The translations under genes and the position numbers were made by a program. From NCBI GenBank assembly GCA_964407665.1, contig CAYOWK010000017.1, positions 7,284 to 71,283 of the forward strand: a stretch of DNA of 64,000 nucleotides, given 5' to 3'. This DNA comes from CAYOWK01 sp964407665 (GTDB lineage: Bacteria > Pseudomonadota > Alphaproteobacteria > Caulobacterales > Hyphomonadaceae). Below the pieces are notes generated by a model. That model was not told where the DNA came from. It saw only the letters and a list, made by a program, of their open reading frames with translations, and made no database searches. The first letter of the stretch is position 1; each line of letters opens with the position of its first letter. Below, piece after piece: positions 1 to 8,425 of this stretch.

Positions 1-702
1 GCGAACGCCATTGGGCCTGCCCGTCGTGCCGCTCGTGAACATGATTGCGGCAAGATCGTCCTCGCGGACATCGACAGGCGTCGGACGCTCGGCCGTCAGG
101 AAATCAGTGAAGGGCGTCTCCCGCCCGCGAGTTGGCGGATCCATGGTGATCGTAACGGCAGGGAGCGCACCATCGTCGAGGCGGGCCAGCCGCTTGGCGT
201 CTCCGATGAGGATCCGGCAATCGGACCGGCGCAGGGCGTCGGAAATCTCGTCAGCCGTCCACCAGCCATTCAGGGCCACAACAACCCCGCCGGCGTGAAG
301 GATCGCCCACATGGCGATCATCCACTCCGTCCGGTTGGCCGCAAGGATGCCCACCCTGTCGCCCGTCCGCAGACCAGCCCGCGACTGCAGGCCAGCCGCG
401 AACGACGCGGCGCGTTCTACGAACTCGGCGTAGCTCAGTCGTGTCCCGTCGGCGCTGACGACACACTCGCGATCCGGATAGGCAAGGCTTCCCGCGAGCA
501 GATCGGTCAGCCTTTGCGGACGCTGCACAAACATCCGCACAGGCGCTCCCTGCACGTCCACTGTCTGCATCTCGAACGGCGCACCGGGCGCCGTCAGGCT
601 GCGAACCAGAGTCTCCCGGCCATCGGGCGCGGCGTGCCCGACGGGCGGCGGCGGACGGCGCCCGAGGAGCCGCGCCAGCGACGGGGCGAGTTTCACGATC
701 AT
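1..702 (-). CDS. AMP-forming acyl-CoA synthetase, N-terminal 234 residues (runs off the window)
   Basis: The minus strand is open from an ATG at 702 to the window edge, so the gene is cut off at its C-terminal side. Near the edge the frame reads IMFTSGTTGRPNGV, the phosphate-binding loop of the acyl/aryl-CoA synthetase (ANL) superfamily. About 100 residues earlier GDRVGILAANRTEWM and the following segment are typical of FadD-like N-domains. Family role: activates a carboxylic acid to its acyl-CoA through an acyl-AMP. The start overlaps the stop of the DUF1254 gene (ATGA), so the two are translationally coupled. Oddity: the usual lysine of the TGxPKG loop is asparagine here. The substrate cannot be told; the context of esterase and TonB receptor suggests an acid released from an ester. 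Confidence 0.88.
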   Translation of the reverse strand, partial: MIVKLAPSLARLLGRRPPPPVGHAAPDGRETLVRSLTAPGAPFEMQTVDVQGAPVRMFVQRPQRLTDLLAGSLAYPDRECVVSADGTRLSYAEFVERAASFAAGLQSRAGLRTGDRVGILAANRTEWMIAMWAILHAGGVVVALNGWWTADEISDALRRSDCRILIGDAKRLARLDDGALPAVTITMDPPTRGRETPFTDFLTAERPTPVDVREDDLAAIMFTSGTTGRPNGVR

Positions 703-2054
703 GTCTCCATTTTGCGCAGTGCCGGCACGCGCCAGGTCCGGGACGTCAGCGGCCGCTTCGGCAGATAAGCGCGAAGCGCCAGCCGCATCGGGCCCTCGGG
801 AGCCGGCAGCCAGTTGGCCGCCAGCGGCCCGTCCGGCCGGTTCTTCTGGATGAGGATTTCGAAGGAGCCGTCCGGCTCGGTCACGAGACCAGACGTCCGA
901 TCCCCGATCGAGAACCGGTTGATCGGATTCTCGACGAGGAAGTACCGGCCATCGGGCATCGTGCGATACATTGTCAGCGACCAGAAGGCATCGACGGGCA
1001 CGCCGCCCGCAGGCACGCGCCAGCGGTAGGAACTCTCGCCGCTGAGCGGCGAGCCGCTGGCGTCGAAATTGGCGTGGAAGTACATCGCCTCCTCCTGTCC
1101 GAGCGCCGCAAGGCCGCCGAGCGCGATCGCAGCCCGGAGCTTGTCGTTGGAGCCGAAGTCGCCGACGCCCGGTGGCTGGTAGCTCCACCCATCGACGAGA
1201 AGGTCGCGAAAGCGGAAGGTTTCCCGGAGCATCGCAAAACCGTCCGGAAGATAGGCGCGCCACGCGTCGAGCTGGTCGGTCGAGGGCGTGATGCCGGGTC
1301 CGACGCCAAACTCGGCGAAGCTGCTCGCCCGTGCCGTCTGGCCCTTCCCGCCGGGAGATCGTGCGAGCATCTCGTTGGCAAGTCCGAGGAAGACGACGGG
1401 GTCATTCACGTCGGCGGCTTTGACCTTGAATGGGCGTGGCGACGTCGTTCCCGCGGCTGGCGCTACAGACAGCTGCTGCTGGAACGCCTGGGCGGCCTGC
1501 ATGTCTTGCGGTCCATCGACGAGGACGCGCATCAGCATCCAGACATCGTTGGTGGAGGACCGGATCATGTTGACGCCTTCCGGCGCCTTGCCCTGCCACT
1601 GCGGCCCCACCACCCAATACCGCCCGCCTTTGCCCTTGGTTGCGCGCGTGCCGATGTAGGCGAAGTTGTCGGTGAAGGCGTCCATGAACGCGACCGAGAA
1701 GTAGCGATCGGCCGAAGACGGCGCAACGATTTCGACGGGACCGCCGGCAAGATCGAGAAATGCGGATGAATAGATCGTGTCGTTGTTGGGCGCCGTGACC
1801 TGCCGTGACGTGTGATCCATGAGCTGCGCCCGGTGGGCGACCGTGTTCAGCCGGCCCGGGGAGCCATCCAGAGCGCCGGTCCGTTCCTGCTCGGTGCGGG
1901 CAAACTCGTAGAGCGGGAACGCGTAGCAGAATGCAGCTTCCCGTGTCGCGGGACCCGACGCTTCGGGGCCGGAGCCAGCCGGGCGCGTGACGCAGCCAGC
2001 AGCGGCAAACGCCGCGAGCGCGGCGCTTCCCTTCAGAACGGATCGACGGTCCAT
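699..2054 (-). CDS. DUF1254/DUF1214 family exported protein
   Basis: This 451-residue protein has the DUF1254 N-terminal segment (around residues 45-170, with FCYAFPLYEFAR and APNNDTIYSSAFLDL) followed by a DUF1214-like C-terminal half (FWSLTMYR and PINRFSIGDR). The start at 2054 is preferred over a longer frame because an AGGGAGAA ribosome site lies just upstream and it opens with MDRRSVLKGSAALAAFAAAGC, a Tat-like signal ending in a lipobox-like cysteine. The family has no settled biochemical role. It lies between the esterase (38 bases upstream) and the acyl-CoA synthetase (ATGA overlap), so it is probably in one operon with them and acts in the cell envelope. Confidence 0.85.
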   Translation of the reverse strand: MDRRSVLKGSAALAAFAAAGCVTRPAGSGPEASGPATREAAFCYAFPLYEFARTEQERTGALDGSPGRLNTVAHRAQLMDHTSRQVTAPNNDTIYSSAFLDLAGGPVEIVAPSSADRYFSVAFMDAFTDNFAYIGTRATKGKGGRYWVVGPQWQGKAPEGVNMIRSSTNDVWMLMRVLVDGPQDMQAAQAFQQQLSVAPAAGTTSPRPFKVKAADVNDPVVFLGLANEMLARSPGGKGQTARASSFAEFGVGPGITPSTDQLDAWRAYLPDGFAMLRETFRFRDLLVDGWSYQPPGVGDFGSNDKLRAAIALGGLAALGQEEAMYFHANFDASGSPLSGESSYRWRVPAGGVPVDAFWSLTMYRTMPDGRYFLVENPINRFSIGDRTSGLVTEPDGSFEILIQKNRPDGPLAANWLPAPEGPMRLALRAYLPKRPLTSRTWRVPALRKMET

Positions 2055-2092
2055 GTACTTCTCCCTGTTGCCGCGCAGCCGTGTGCCGCCTC

Positions 2093-3007
2093 TCACTGTC
2101 GGAGAGTTCGGGATTTGAAGAAATCCCACATCACGTCCGTCGCATTGATGTCCTGTGTCGGCTGCGCCGGCGCTTCGGCGGACGAGCGTCCGCCCGGCCA
2201 GGCATGACCGGCATTCGAAAGTCGATAGAAGACGACGTCGTCCCCTGAAGAACAGGCCGCGTATCGCCAGATGGCGACGCCTGCGCCGACGGATACCTCA
2301 GGCGTGGGGCTGCAGCCATTCGCCTTCGCCCAATAACTGGCCGCATAGTCCGCAGGCATGAAGGCTGACGACTGCGACCGGGCGACGAGCGCGTTGGGGC
2401 TGGTTCCGCCCGCGAACGGCACAACCTGATCCTGGACGCCGTTGAAGAGGATCACGGGCGTGGAGCCCGATGGAGGAGCCTCGCCGCCAAACATCCCGCC
2501 GACGACCATGCCGGCCCCAGCCACCTTTCCGGAAAGCCGTGCGGCGGCCCTGTGCGCCAGCATGCCGCCGTTGGACATGCCCGCGAGATAGATCCGCTGC
2601 GGATCCGCGATTTTGTCCGCAACGAGCCGATCAATGAGCGCCGCGAGGAAGGCGACATCGTCAACGCCCTCCTGCATGGCGTAGGCGCAGCATCCGCCGG
2701 CATTCCAGGTGTAGCGGTCCGCGAGGCGTCCCGTCCCGTCCGGCAGGGCCAGAGCGAATCCCTCAGCCCGCGCCTTGTCTGCAAAACCCGAGGCGGCGGC
2801 GACGGATCGCCCATTGCCGCCGCCTCCATGGAGCAGGATGACCAGAGGCGCCGGTCCACGACCGCCGGGAGTCACGCTGTATGTGCGCGTCCGCCCGTCG
2901 ACAACCAGCACCCCCTCGCCACCTGTAGCCGCCAGTCGCGCCGGCGCACACCCCGCCATTGCGAGAGCCAGGACGAAAGCGATGAGGGCCCGAGACCGCA
3001 CAACCAC
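2093..3007 (-). CDS. Secreted PHB depolymerase / feruloyl esterase-like lipoprotein
   Basis: A 304-residue alpha/beta hydrolase of the LpqC/PHB-depolymerase-like group. The signal ends in a lipobox (LAMAGC, Cys20). LLHGGGGNG (about 58-66) forms the oxyanion region, GMSNGG gives nucleophile Ser145, and NAGHAW gives His268; Asp193 in NGVQDQ is the likely acid. An adjacent Cys pair (GGCCAY) may form disulfides. It would hydrolyse polyester or aromatic ester bonds outside the cytoplasm. The start is a GTG one base beyond the TonB receptor stop; a second in-frame GTG at 3001 is an equally possible start. Exact substrate unknown. Confidence 0.85.
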   Translation of the reverse strand: MVVRSRALIAFVLALAMAGCAPARLAATGGEGVLVVDGRTRTYSVTPGGRGPAPLVILLHGGGGNGRSVAAASGFADKARAEGFALALPDGTGRLADRYTWNAGGCCAYAMQEGVDDVAFLAALIDRLVADKIADPQRIYLAGMSNGGMLAHRAAARLSGKVAGAGMVVGGMFGGEAPPSGSTPVILFNGVQDQVVPFAGGTSPNALVARSQSSAFMPADYAASYWAKANGCSPTPEVSVGAGVAIWRYAACSSGDDVVFYRLSNAGHAWPGGRSSAEAPAQPTQDINATDVMWDFFKSRTLRQ

Positions 3008-3008
3008 C

Positions 3009-5207
3009 TCAGTAGTTCATGACGAGCCGCACGCCGTAGGTGCGCGGGGTGTTGAAGTAGGAGTTGTTGTTCACCTCAACCACCCGGTAGATCTCGTCCG
3101 TCATGTTCTTGGCATAGGCAATCAGGCGCCAGTTGTTCGCCACGACGCCAAGCGAGAGGTCGTAGATCTCGTAGGCCGGGCTTTCGCGCGTGCGGGTAGC
3201 GTTGTCATAGCCGCCGCCAGCCGCCTGCATGTTGAAAGATATGAACCCGCTGTAGTCGCCGAACAGCGGCCGCGAATAGGCCGGGTTGATGTTGACGATA
3301 TGGTCGCGCGTGCGCGGCACGCGCTGGCCGGAGAGATCGTTGATTGCGCCTGAGAAAATGATGCTGGTGCCGTCATCGAACTGGCCGTCTGTCCCGGAGA
3401 GACCGAGGTTGGTCGTCAGCGTCCCGCCCAGGAGCGGCGTCGAGACGAACAGCTCGAATTCGCCGCCATAGATGTAGTTGCCGCCGACATTCTGCAGGGA
3501 AAAGGCAGTCTGGGTCGGCGAGAGCGTGGTCGTCTGCTGGACGTTGTCCGTCTCCGAGTAGAAAATTGCCAGCTGCGGGCGGACGACAGTCCGGCCGAAA
3601 CGATAGACGCCCTTCACCCCGCCTTCGATGCTGTAGACGTCTTCGGGATCATAGGCGGTCTTGTCGAGGAAGCCGACCTCCGGCGTGGGGTTGAAACCGC
3701 CGGGTCGGTAGCCGGTGGCGATCCGGCCATAGAGGGTGGTGTCGCTCGTGACTTCATAGTTGAGCGACACCGCGGGGAGGAAACGTGTCCATTCTTCGCT
3801 GAACGACGTCTCGGCAATAGCGTCATTGGTGAGCGTATCGGTGTCGGTCCGCTCGAAGACAAAATCCTTCTGGTCGACCTGCACACGCGCTTCGGCGGTG
3901 ACGTTGATCTGGTCGGTCAGGTCATATCCGGCGAGGCCAAACAGCGAATACGAGACCAGCTCTTCCGTCAGTTCGTCCCTGCGCAGCTGCCGGCGGAGCG
4001 CGATGGCGGTCGCAGAGGTCGCGGGCAGCGTGACCGTTCCTGTCCGCAGCGAGTAGACATCGGACGTGTAGGTCATGGCGTCGCCGCCGACCATCCACTG
4101 AAACTTGCCCGAACCGCTGGAGGACAGACGTGCTTCGGCGCCAAACCTCTGGAAGTCCTCGCCCTGGTTGTCGATCAGACGCACAGCTGCGTTGTTCACG
4201 CCGAGGAAATGATCGAGATCGTCGTTGGCGCGGTCGCCCTGCCGGTTCTTGTAGCCGGCGAGCACCGTCAACGTGCTGTCGGCGAAATCGTGAGTCAGGC
4301 CCGTGGTAATCGAGGTCTGATCGATGACCACACGTCCTTCGTCCTGCAGACCGACACGCTTGAAGGCATCTGCCGCATCGAGAACCGCGTGCTGACCCAG
4401 CGCAGAGAAGGCTGGATCATCGCCGCGGGATGCCTCCACGCTTGCGTCAATCCGGGTCGCATCACCGAGGTCGAAGCGGGCCGAGGCGCGCCCGCCCCAC
4501 GCCTCGCTGGTGTCCAGCACCCTGCCCGCAGAACTCCGGTAGAAGCCATCCTGCTGGTCGGACACGTAGCCGGCAAAACGCATGGCGAAGGAATCGGTCA
4601 CCGGCGCGCTCGCCGCGGCCTCCAGCTCATAGCGTTCGGTATCTGCGTAGCTCGCCGACACCTTGGCGTTGATATCGTCGCCCGGCTTGGTCGTGATCAC
4701 GTTGACCGCGCCGCCGACAGCGTTCCGGCCATAGAGCGCGCCCTGCGGGCCGCGGTAGACTTCCATCGACGCCATGTCGAGAAAGTCGATCCGGCTGAAC
4801 GTCCGCCCGCCAAAGCCGCCGCCGGCGACAAAGAGACCGTCGCGATAGATGCCCGTCGTGGATTCCGAAAATCCGAGACGCCCGCCGCCCTGCCCGCGCA
4901 GGGCAATGTCATCGAGGTACTCCGGGCCTGAACCGACGAGCGTTCCACCAGGAATCTGGCGGACAAACTCTTCGACAGACTCAAGACCCAGCCGTTCGAT
5001 CGTGTCGGAGGTGATCGCTGTCACCGACGCAGGCACGTCCTCGATGGCTTCGTCCCGTTTGCGGGCCTGAACGACAACGACCTCAGTCGTCGCGGCGGCC
5101 GGCGTCGAGTCCGCTGGCGCGGGTTGTTGCGCCCATGAAGGGGCGGCGATCGCGAGTGCGAACAGGCTGACGTTCAGCCCACGCAAAGATGCAGCTTTGG
5201 CGCTCAT
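3009..5207 (-). CDS. TonB-dependent outer-membrane receptor
   Basis: At 732 residues this has a Sec signal (cleavage after APSWA), a TonB-box-like stretch EVVVVQARKR, a plug domain with VYRGPQGALYGRNAVGGAVNV (shown here in part: YRGPQG, NAVGGAVNV around residues 150-175), and a long beta-barrel ending in an aromatic residue (VRLVMNY). It has no iron-starvation context. Together with the esterase and acyl-CoA synthetase downstream it looks like a substrate-specific porter for an organic nutrient, as in marine and freshwater Caulobacterales. The promoter region carries two phased palindromes at 5247-5283, so the divergent TetR protein probably represses it. Ligand unknown. Confidence 0.93.
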   Translation of the reverse strand: MSAKAASLRGLNVSLFALAIAAPSWAQQPAPADSTPAAATTEVVVVQARKRDEAIEDVPASVTAITSDTIERLGLESVEEFVRQIPGGTLVGSGPEYLDDIALRGQGGGRLGFSESTTGIYRDGLFVAGGGFGGRTFSRIDFLDMASMEVYRGPQGALYGRNAVGGAVNVITTKPGDDINAKVSASYADTERYELEAAASAPVTDSFAMRFAGYVSDQQDGFYRSSAGRVLDTSEAWGGRASARFDLGDATRIDASVEASRGDDPAFSALGQHAVLDAADAFKRVGLQDEGRVVIDQTSITTGLTHDFADSTLTVLAGYKNRQGDRANDDLDHFLGVNNAAVRLIDNQGEDFQRFGAEARLSSSGSGKFQWMVGGDAMTYTSDVYSLRTGTVTLPATSATAIALRRQLRRDELTEELVSYSLFGLAGYDLTDQINVTAEARVQVDQKDFVFERTDTDTLTNDAIAETSFSEEWTRFLPAVSLNYEVTSDTTLYGRIATGYRPGGFNPTPEVGFLDKTAYDPEDVYSIEGGVKGVYRFGRTVVRPQLAIFYSETDNVQQTTTLSPTQTAFSLQNVGGNYIYGGEFELFVSTPLLGGTLTTNLGLSGTDGQFDDGTSIIFSGAINDLSGQRVPRTRDHIVNINPAYSRPLFGDYSGFISFNMQAAGGGYDNATRTRESPAYEIYDLSLGVVANNWRLIAYAKNMTDEIYRVVEVNNNSYFNTPRTYGVRLVMNY

Positions 5208-5246
5208 GGTCCACGGTCTCCTTCATCCTACGAGGTTCGCGACTCT

Positions 5247-5283
5247 GATACGGTCACGTATCTTATTGATACGTTCGCGTATC
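5247..5283. promoter_or_regulatory. Two phased 16-bp palindromes, probable TetR operator
   Basis: GATACGgtcaCGTATC (5247-5262) and GATACGttcgCGTATC (5268-5283) share identical 6-bp arms with different 4-base centres. Their centres are 21 bp apart, about two helical turns. They lie 40-76 bases upstream of the TonB receptor start and before the divergent TetR gene. This is the arrangement expected for two TetR dimers on one face of DNA. Binding is inferred. Confidence 0.75.
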
Positions 5284-5417
5284 ATGGTCGAAATTTCGCG
5301 TAAAGGGGCTGCAAGGGGCCACGTGATGGAGAGCATCAGATTTGCAGTTCACCATCGATTTTGGATGCAGTTTCACCGAAGGCTTGCTAATCGCGCCTCG
5401 ACCTACATCGTGGCCCC

Positions 5418-6065
5418 ATGACGCGTACATTTTCAGATATCGTCGATCAGCATCGCGTGGACCGCAGGGCCAGCCTTCTGGCTATCGCTGCGGATGTGAT
5501 TGCCGAGCGCGGGCTTCACCAGACAACAATGGACCAGGTCGCAGAGCGCGCCGGCGCCACCAAGATCGTCCTGTACCGGTATTTCGGCTCACGCGAGAAA
5601 CTCGTTCATGCGGTTCTCGAAGACATCGTCGAGAAGCTGCTTGTCGCCGATCTCGAGGGCGCGACCTGGTGGACCGAGCGCGTCGCGCGTACGCTGAAGC
5701 TGGCGCGACAGCATGCATCGGCCATGCGCCTTCTCGTCCGCTCGGCGTCTCACGATCCGATCTACGGGGCGCACTTCCAGAGACTGAGCCAAGCGCTGAT
5801 CGCCCGTGTCGAAGAGCGCGAGCTGGAAATTCTTGGAGACGCAGGCGTCCGTGTGACTGACCGTCCCCTGCTGGCAGAGACCATCACGGCGTTTCTTCTG
5901 GACACCTACATCCGCTGGATCGACGAGGGTACGCCGGACCGTGATGCGGAATTCCTCGCGTGGCTTACCCTGTCGATCCGGGCGATGAGCTATTACTGGC
6001 GGGGGCTTCCGCCGCCGCCCGGGTCGGATCCGCCCTCTGCGCCGGACAGCCGCCGCCCGAAGTGA
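5418..6065 (+). CDS. TetR/AcrR family transcriptional regulator
   Basis: A 215-residue protein whose N-terminal 60 residues form the TetR helix-turn-helix (TTMDQVAERAGATKIVLYRYF, written in part: QVAERAGA and LYRYFGSREKL). The C-terminal ligand domain is not diagnostic. It is divergent to the TonB receptor operon and only about 135 bases from the paired palindromes at 5247-5283, so local repression with ligand release is the likely mode. The ATG at 5418 has no clear Shine-Dalgarno sequence (CGTGGCCCCATG), so a leaderless transcript is possible. The ligand would be a compound or CoA-ester of the neighbouring pathway; this is inference. Confidence 0.88.
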   Translation: MTRTFSDIVDQHRVDRRASLLAIAADVIAERGLHQTTMDQVAERAGATKIVLYRYFGSREKLVHAVLEDIVEKLLVADLEGATWWTERVARTLKLARQHASAMRLLVRSASHDPIYGAHFQRLSQALIARVEERELEILGDAGVRVTDRPLLAETITAFLLDTYIRWIDEGTPDRDAEFLAWLTLSIRAMSYYWRGLPPPPGSDPPSAPDSRRPK

Positions 6066-6151
6066 AACGGCTGCCCGTGGACACGGGCGGACGCCTGCGA
6101 CTACCAAGTGTCCGGACAGAGTGGGTTCGACACGTCGCACGGAGCAGGCAC

Positions 6152-7729
6152 ATGATCTTGCGAGCGGATCAGATCAAGCTGGCGGCAATTCTAATTGCGC
6201 TGGCAAGCACGAGCTGCGCGGCTGGCCCTGGCGCGCCCGCGCCGGTCCTCACCGCCGCCGACACCCCATCCTCGGCGAGATCCCCTGGCGGCCAATACAT
6301 CTCGTGGAGAGAACGTCTCGTCGACTCAGAAGACGTGAATGGCGGCGTTCCGATCCGTGGAGGCGACGGGATTGTGCTTGTCGATCTGGATCGGGATGGG
6401 CATCTCGACATCGTTACGGTTCAGGAGGACTCGAACCATCTCCGCGTCGCCTACGGATCCAGCGATCCGGATCGCTGGGTTCTGCGCACCATCGCCGAGG
6501 GGCCCATCGTTGCTGCGGTAGAGGATGTCGCAGCGGGCGATCTCAACGGCGACGGATGGCCAGATCTGGTGGCGGCCTGCGAGGAAGGCCACCTTGCCTA
6601 CTTCCAGAACCCGGGCGCGAGGGCGCGCGAGGCAGCCTGGACGTCGTTCATTCCCCCGTTCTCTCAGGGACGCGGCTCGTGGCTGCGCGTCTTCATTGCG
6701 GATATCAACGGCGATGGCCGTCTCGACCTCACCGCAGCCAACAAGGGCGAGGCGGACATCATCCGTCCCGGGGCTGGCCAGACCGCCAACCGTCCCACGT
6801 CGCTGATCACGCTTCATGGACCGCCGCTTGACCCGGCCTCGTGGCGCGAGCAGGCCCTGTTCCAGGAGGGCATCCCGAACAACGCAGTCCCGTTCGACAT
6901 CGATGGCGACGGGGACCTCGACGTGCTGGCGGCCAAACGGGTTCAGCAGGAGATGTTCGTAATCGAGAACCGGGGCGCAGCGCCCGATGGGTCCCTCCTG
7001 ACCACAGCGCACCCCGTCCGGATTTCCCCCGCACCGGACACCCCGGACGGCTGGCGGCTTTCGGCCAACGGGTTTCAGGCTGACTTTGCCGACTTCAATG
7101 GCGACGGACGTGCAGACATCGCCGTCAATGTCACGGAGCAGGATCCGGCAGCCCCCCGCAACGCGCGAGCCGGCCTGGGATGGCTTGAGCAACCGGAAAC
7201 CCTCTCCGGCGCCTGGCGATTCCACAGGATCGGAGAAACGCTGCCCGACGCCGTGATCGGCATCCATCTGGCCGACATCGACGGCGACGGCGATGTCGAT
7301 GCGTTCACGGGCGGTTACTCAGGGCTCAACATCCTGTCAGGCGGCTACTCCGGCGCATCGCGGGATTTCGATGATCCCTCGGTGACCCCCGCTTCCACAG
7401 TCGGCCGGCTCGCATGGTTCGAGAATCCTGGCCACGGCTCCGGTTCCTGGAGGCGCCATGATGTGTCCCGCACCGTGCGCGGCATGTATGACATGTTCGC
7501 ATCGCGCGATATGGACGGTGACGGCGACCTCGATCTGATCGTGCCGCGTGGCAACAGTGGAGCCTTTGACGGCGTATTCTGGCTTGAGCAGGTGCGCACG
7601 CGCGCGCCCCGCCGCTCGTTCACACCTGCCCGCTCCGAGGAAAGCCGGCAGCTTCCGCTGCCCCCGGAGAACTGGCGCGAAATCTATGGCCGGGCGACAA
7701 CCTACGTCGCGCCGAACAAGGCTCAGTAG
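6152..7729 (+). CDS. VCBS/FG-GAP repeat lipoprotein
   Basis: This 525-residue protein carries at least seven calcium-loop motifs of the DxDxDG type (for example DLDRDGHLDI, DLNGDGWPDL, DINGDGRLDL, DIDGDGDLDV, DMDGDGDLDL), the hallmark of FG-GAP/VCBS beta-propellers. The signal ends LASTSC, so Cys22 is probably lipidated and the propeller faces the periplasm or outside. The start at 6152 is preferred to an upstream in-frame codon because of GGAG eight bases before it and the signal peptide it creates. It follows the TetR gene by 86 bases. No catalytic domain is visible; binding to a polymer or surface is the family expectation. Confidence 0.88.
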   Translation: MILRADQIKLAAILIALASTSCAAGPGAPAPVLTAADTPSSARSPGGQYISWRERLVDSEDVNGGVPIRGGDGIVLVDLDRDGHLDIVTVQEDSNHLRVAYGSSDPDRWVLRTIAEGPIVAAVEDVAAGDLNGDGWPDLVAACEEGHLAYFQNPGARAREAAWTSFIPPFSQGRGSWLRVFIADINGDGRLDLTAANKGEADIIRPGAGQTANRPTSLITLHGPPLDPASWREQALFQEGIPNNAVPFDIDGDGDLDVLAAKRVQQEMFVIENRGAAPDGSLLTTAHPVRISPAPDTPDGWRLSANGFQADFADFNGDGRADIAVNVTEQDPAAPRNARAGLGWLEQPETLSGAWRFHRIGETLPDAVIGIHLADIDGDGDVDAFTGGYSGLNILSGGYSGASRDFDDPSVTPASTVGRLAWFENPGHGSGSWRRHDVSRTVRGMYDMFASRDMDGDGDLDLIVPRGNSGAFDGVFWLEQVRTRAPRRSFTPARSEESRQLPLPPENWREIYGRATTYVAPNKAQ

Positions 7730-7812
7730 AGCCAGAAGGCCTCCATGCGGCGCTGGTAGGTCATCAGGCCGGCAGCCCAGAGGAAAGCGGACCGCTGCGA
7801 CGCGGTCGGGTC
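7723..7812 (-). pseudogene. Possible coding remnant (C-terminal fragment)
   Basis: On the minus strand a short frame ends with the residues LMTYQRRMEAFWLY and a TGA whose bases lie within the last codons of the VCBS gene. The last 29 codons use strongly GC-ending codons like real genes here, but in-frame stops occur upstream (before about 7896) and no start with a ribosome site is seen. It may be the tail of a gene lost by deletion. I do not recognise the family. Chance is not excluded. Confidence 0.3.
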
Positions 7813-7931
7813 GGCTCTGGTTGCACCAGCTTCATCTCTACGTTGTGACTTTGGCCGCAGGTCTGCAGGCTTGCACACTGCGATTTGACGGCGTTACCCT
7901 CAACTGAAGGGAGACTGTTATTCTAACGCAC

Positions 7932-8336
7932 ATGCGACACATCGGTTGGCGTCTGGGGGCTTTCGCGCTCCTCGCCCTCCTTGTGCGCGCCGTGGTCCCC
8001 TCGGGCTACATGCTGGCGACAGCGGAAACCGCAAGCGGCCGCTACCTGACCGTCACTGTCTGCAGCGATCACACCACAACTGCACGCGTGATCGATCTCG
8101 AAACAGGTCTCGAGGTGAACTCGTCCGACATGCCGGACGGTCCTGACGGCAAAACTGCAGACCAGCCGTCATGCGTGTTCGGCGTCGCCCCGCACATGGC
8201 CGCTCCGCATGCCACGGTGATGGCCGCGACGCTGCCGGTCCAGGTGTCCCAGCCGGTATTCGGCTCGCCCCGCGACCTGCGGCCGGGCCGCGGCATCGCC
8301 GCTCCCCCGCCGCCCTCCACGGGTCCACCCGCCTGA
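7932..8336 (+). CDS. DUF2946 family small exported protein
   Basis: This 134-residue protein starts with one hydrophobic helix followed by the family signature VPSGYML and a VTVCSDH segment; a second cysteine is in QPSCVFG, and the tail is Pro-rich. DUF2946 proteins are often encoded beside copper genes and TonB receptors, but their function is unknown. It leads the block DUF2946-mbnP-mbnH-copC-copD and is followed after 89 bases by mbnP, so co-transcription is likely. The 202 bases upstream (7730-7931) contain the putative remnant on the other strand and a short CCCT-N7-AGGG dyad, but no promoter I would defend. Confidence 0.75.
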   Translation: MRHIGWRLGAFALLALLVRAVVPSGYMLATAETASGRYLTVTVCSDHTTTARVIDLETGLEVNSSDMPDGPDGKTADQPSCVFGVAPHMAAPHATVMAATLPVQVSQPVFGSPRDLRPGRGIAAPPPPSTGPPA

Positions 8337-8425
8337 CATGACGTGAATTTCGCGGTCGGAACGCTGTTCCGGCCCTCTCGTCACATGCGGTTACGCGCGC
8401 GCGAACCGCAGATCAGGTTCATGCC

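Noticed and set aside
7890..7925. CCCT-N7-AGGG dyad with TTACCC and TATTCT boxes 19 bases apart before the DUF2946 gene, suggestive of a MerR/CueR-type copper promoter
   Set aside because: The dyad arms are only 4 bp and the spacing does not match CueR or SoxR operators; no MerR gene is nearby.
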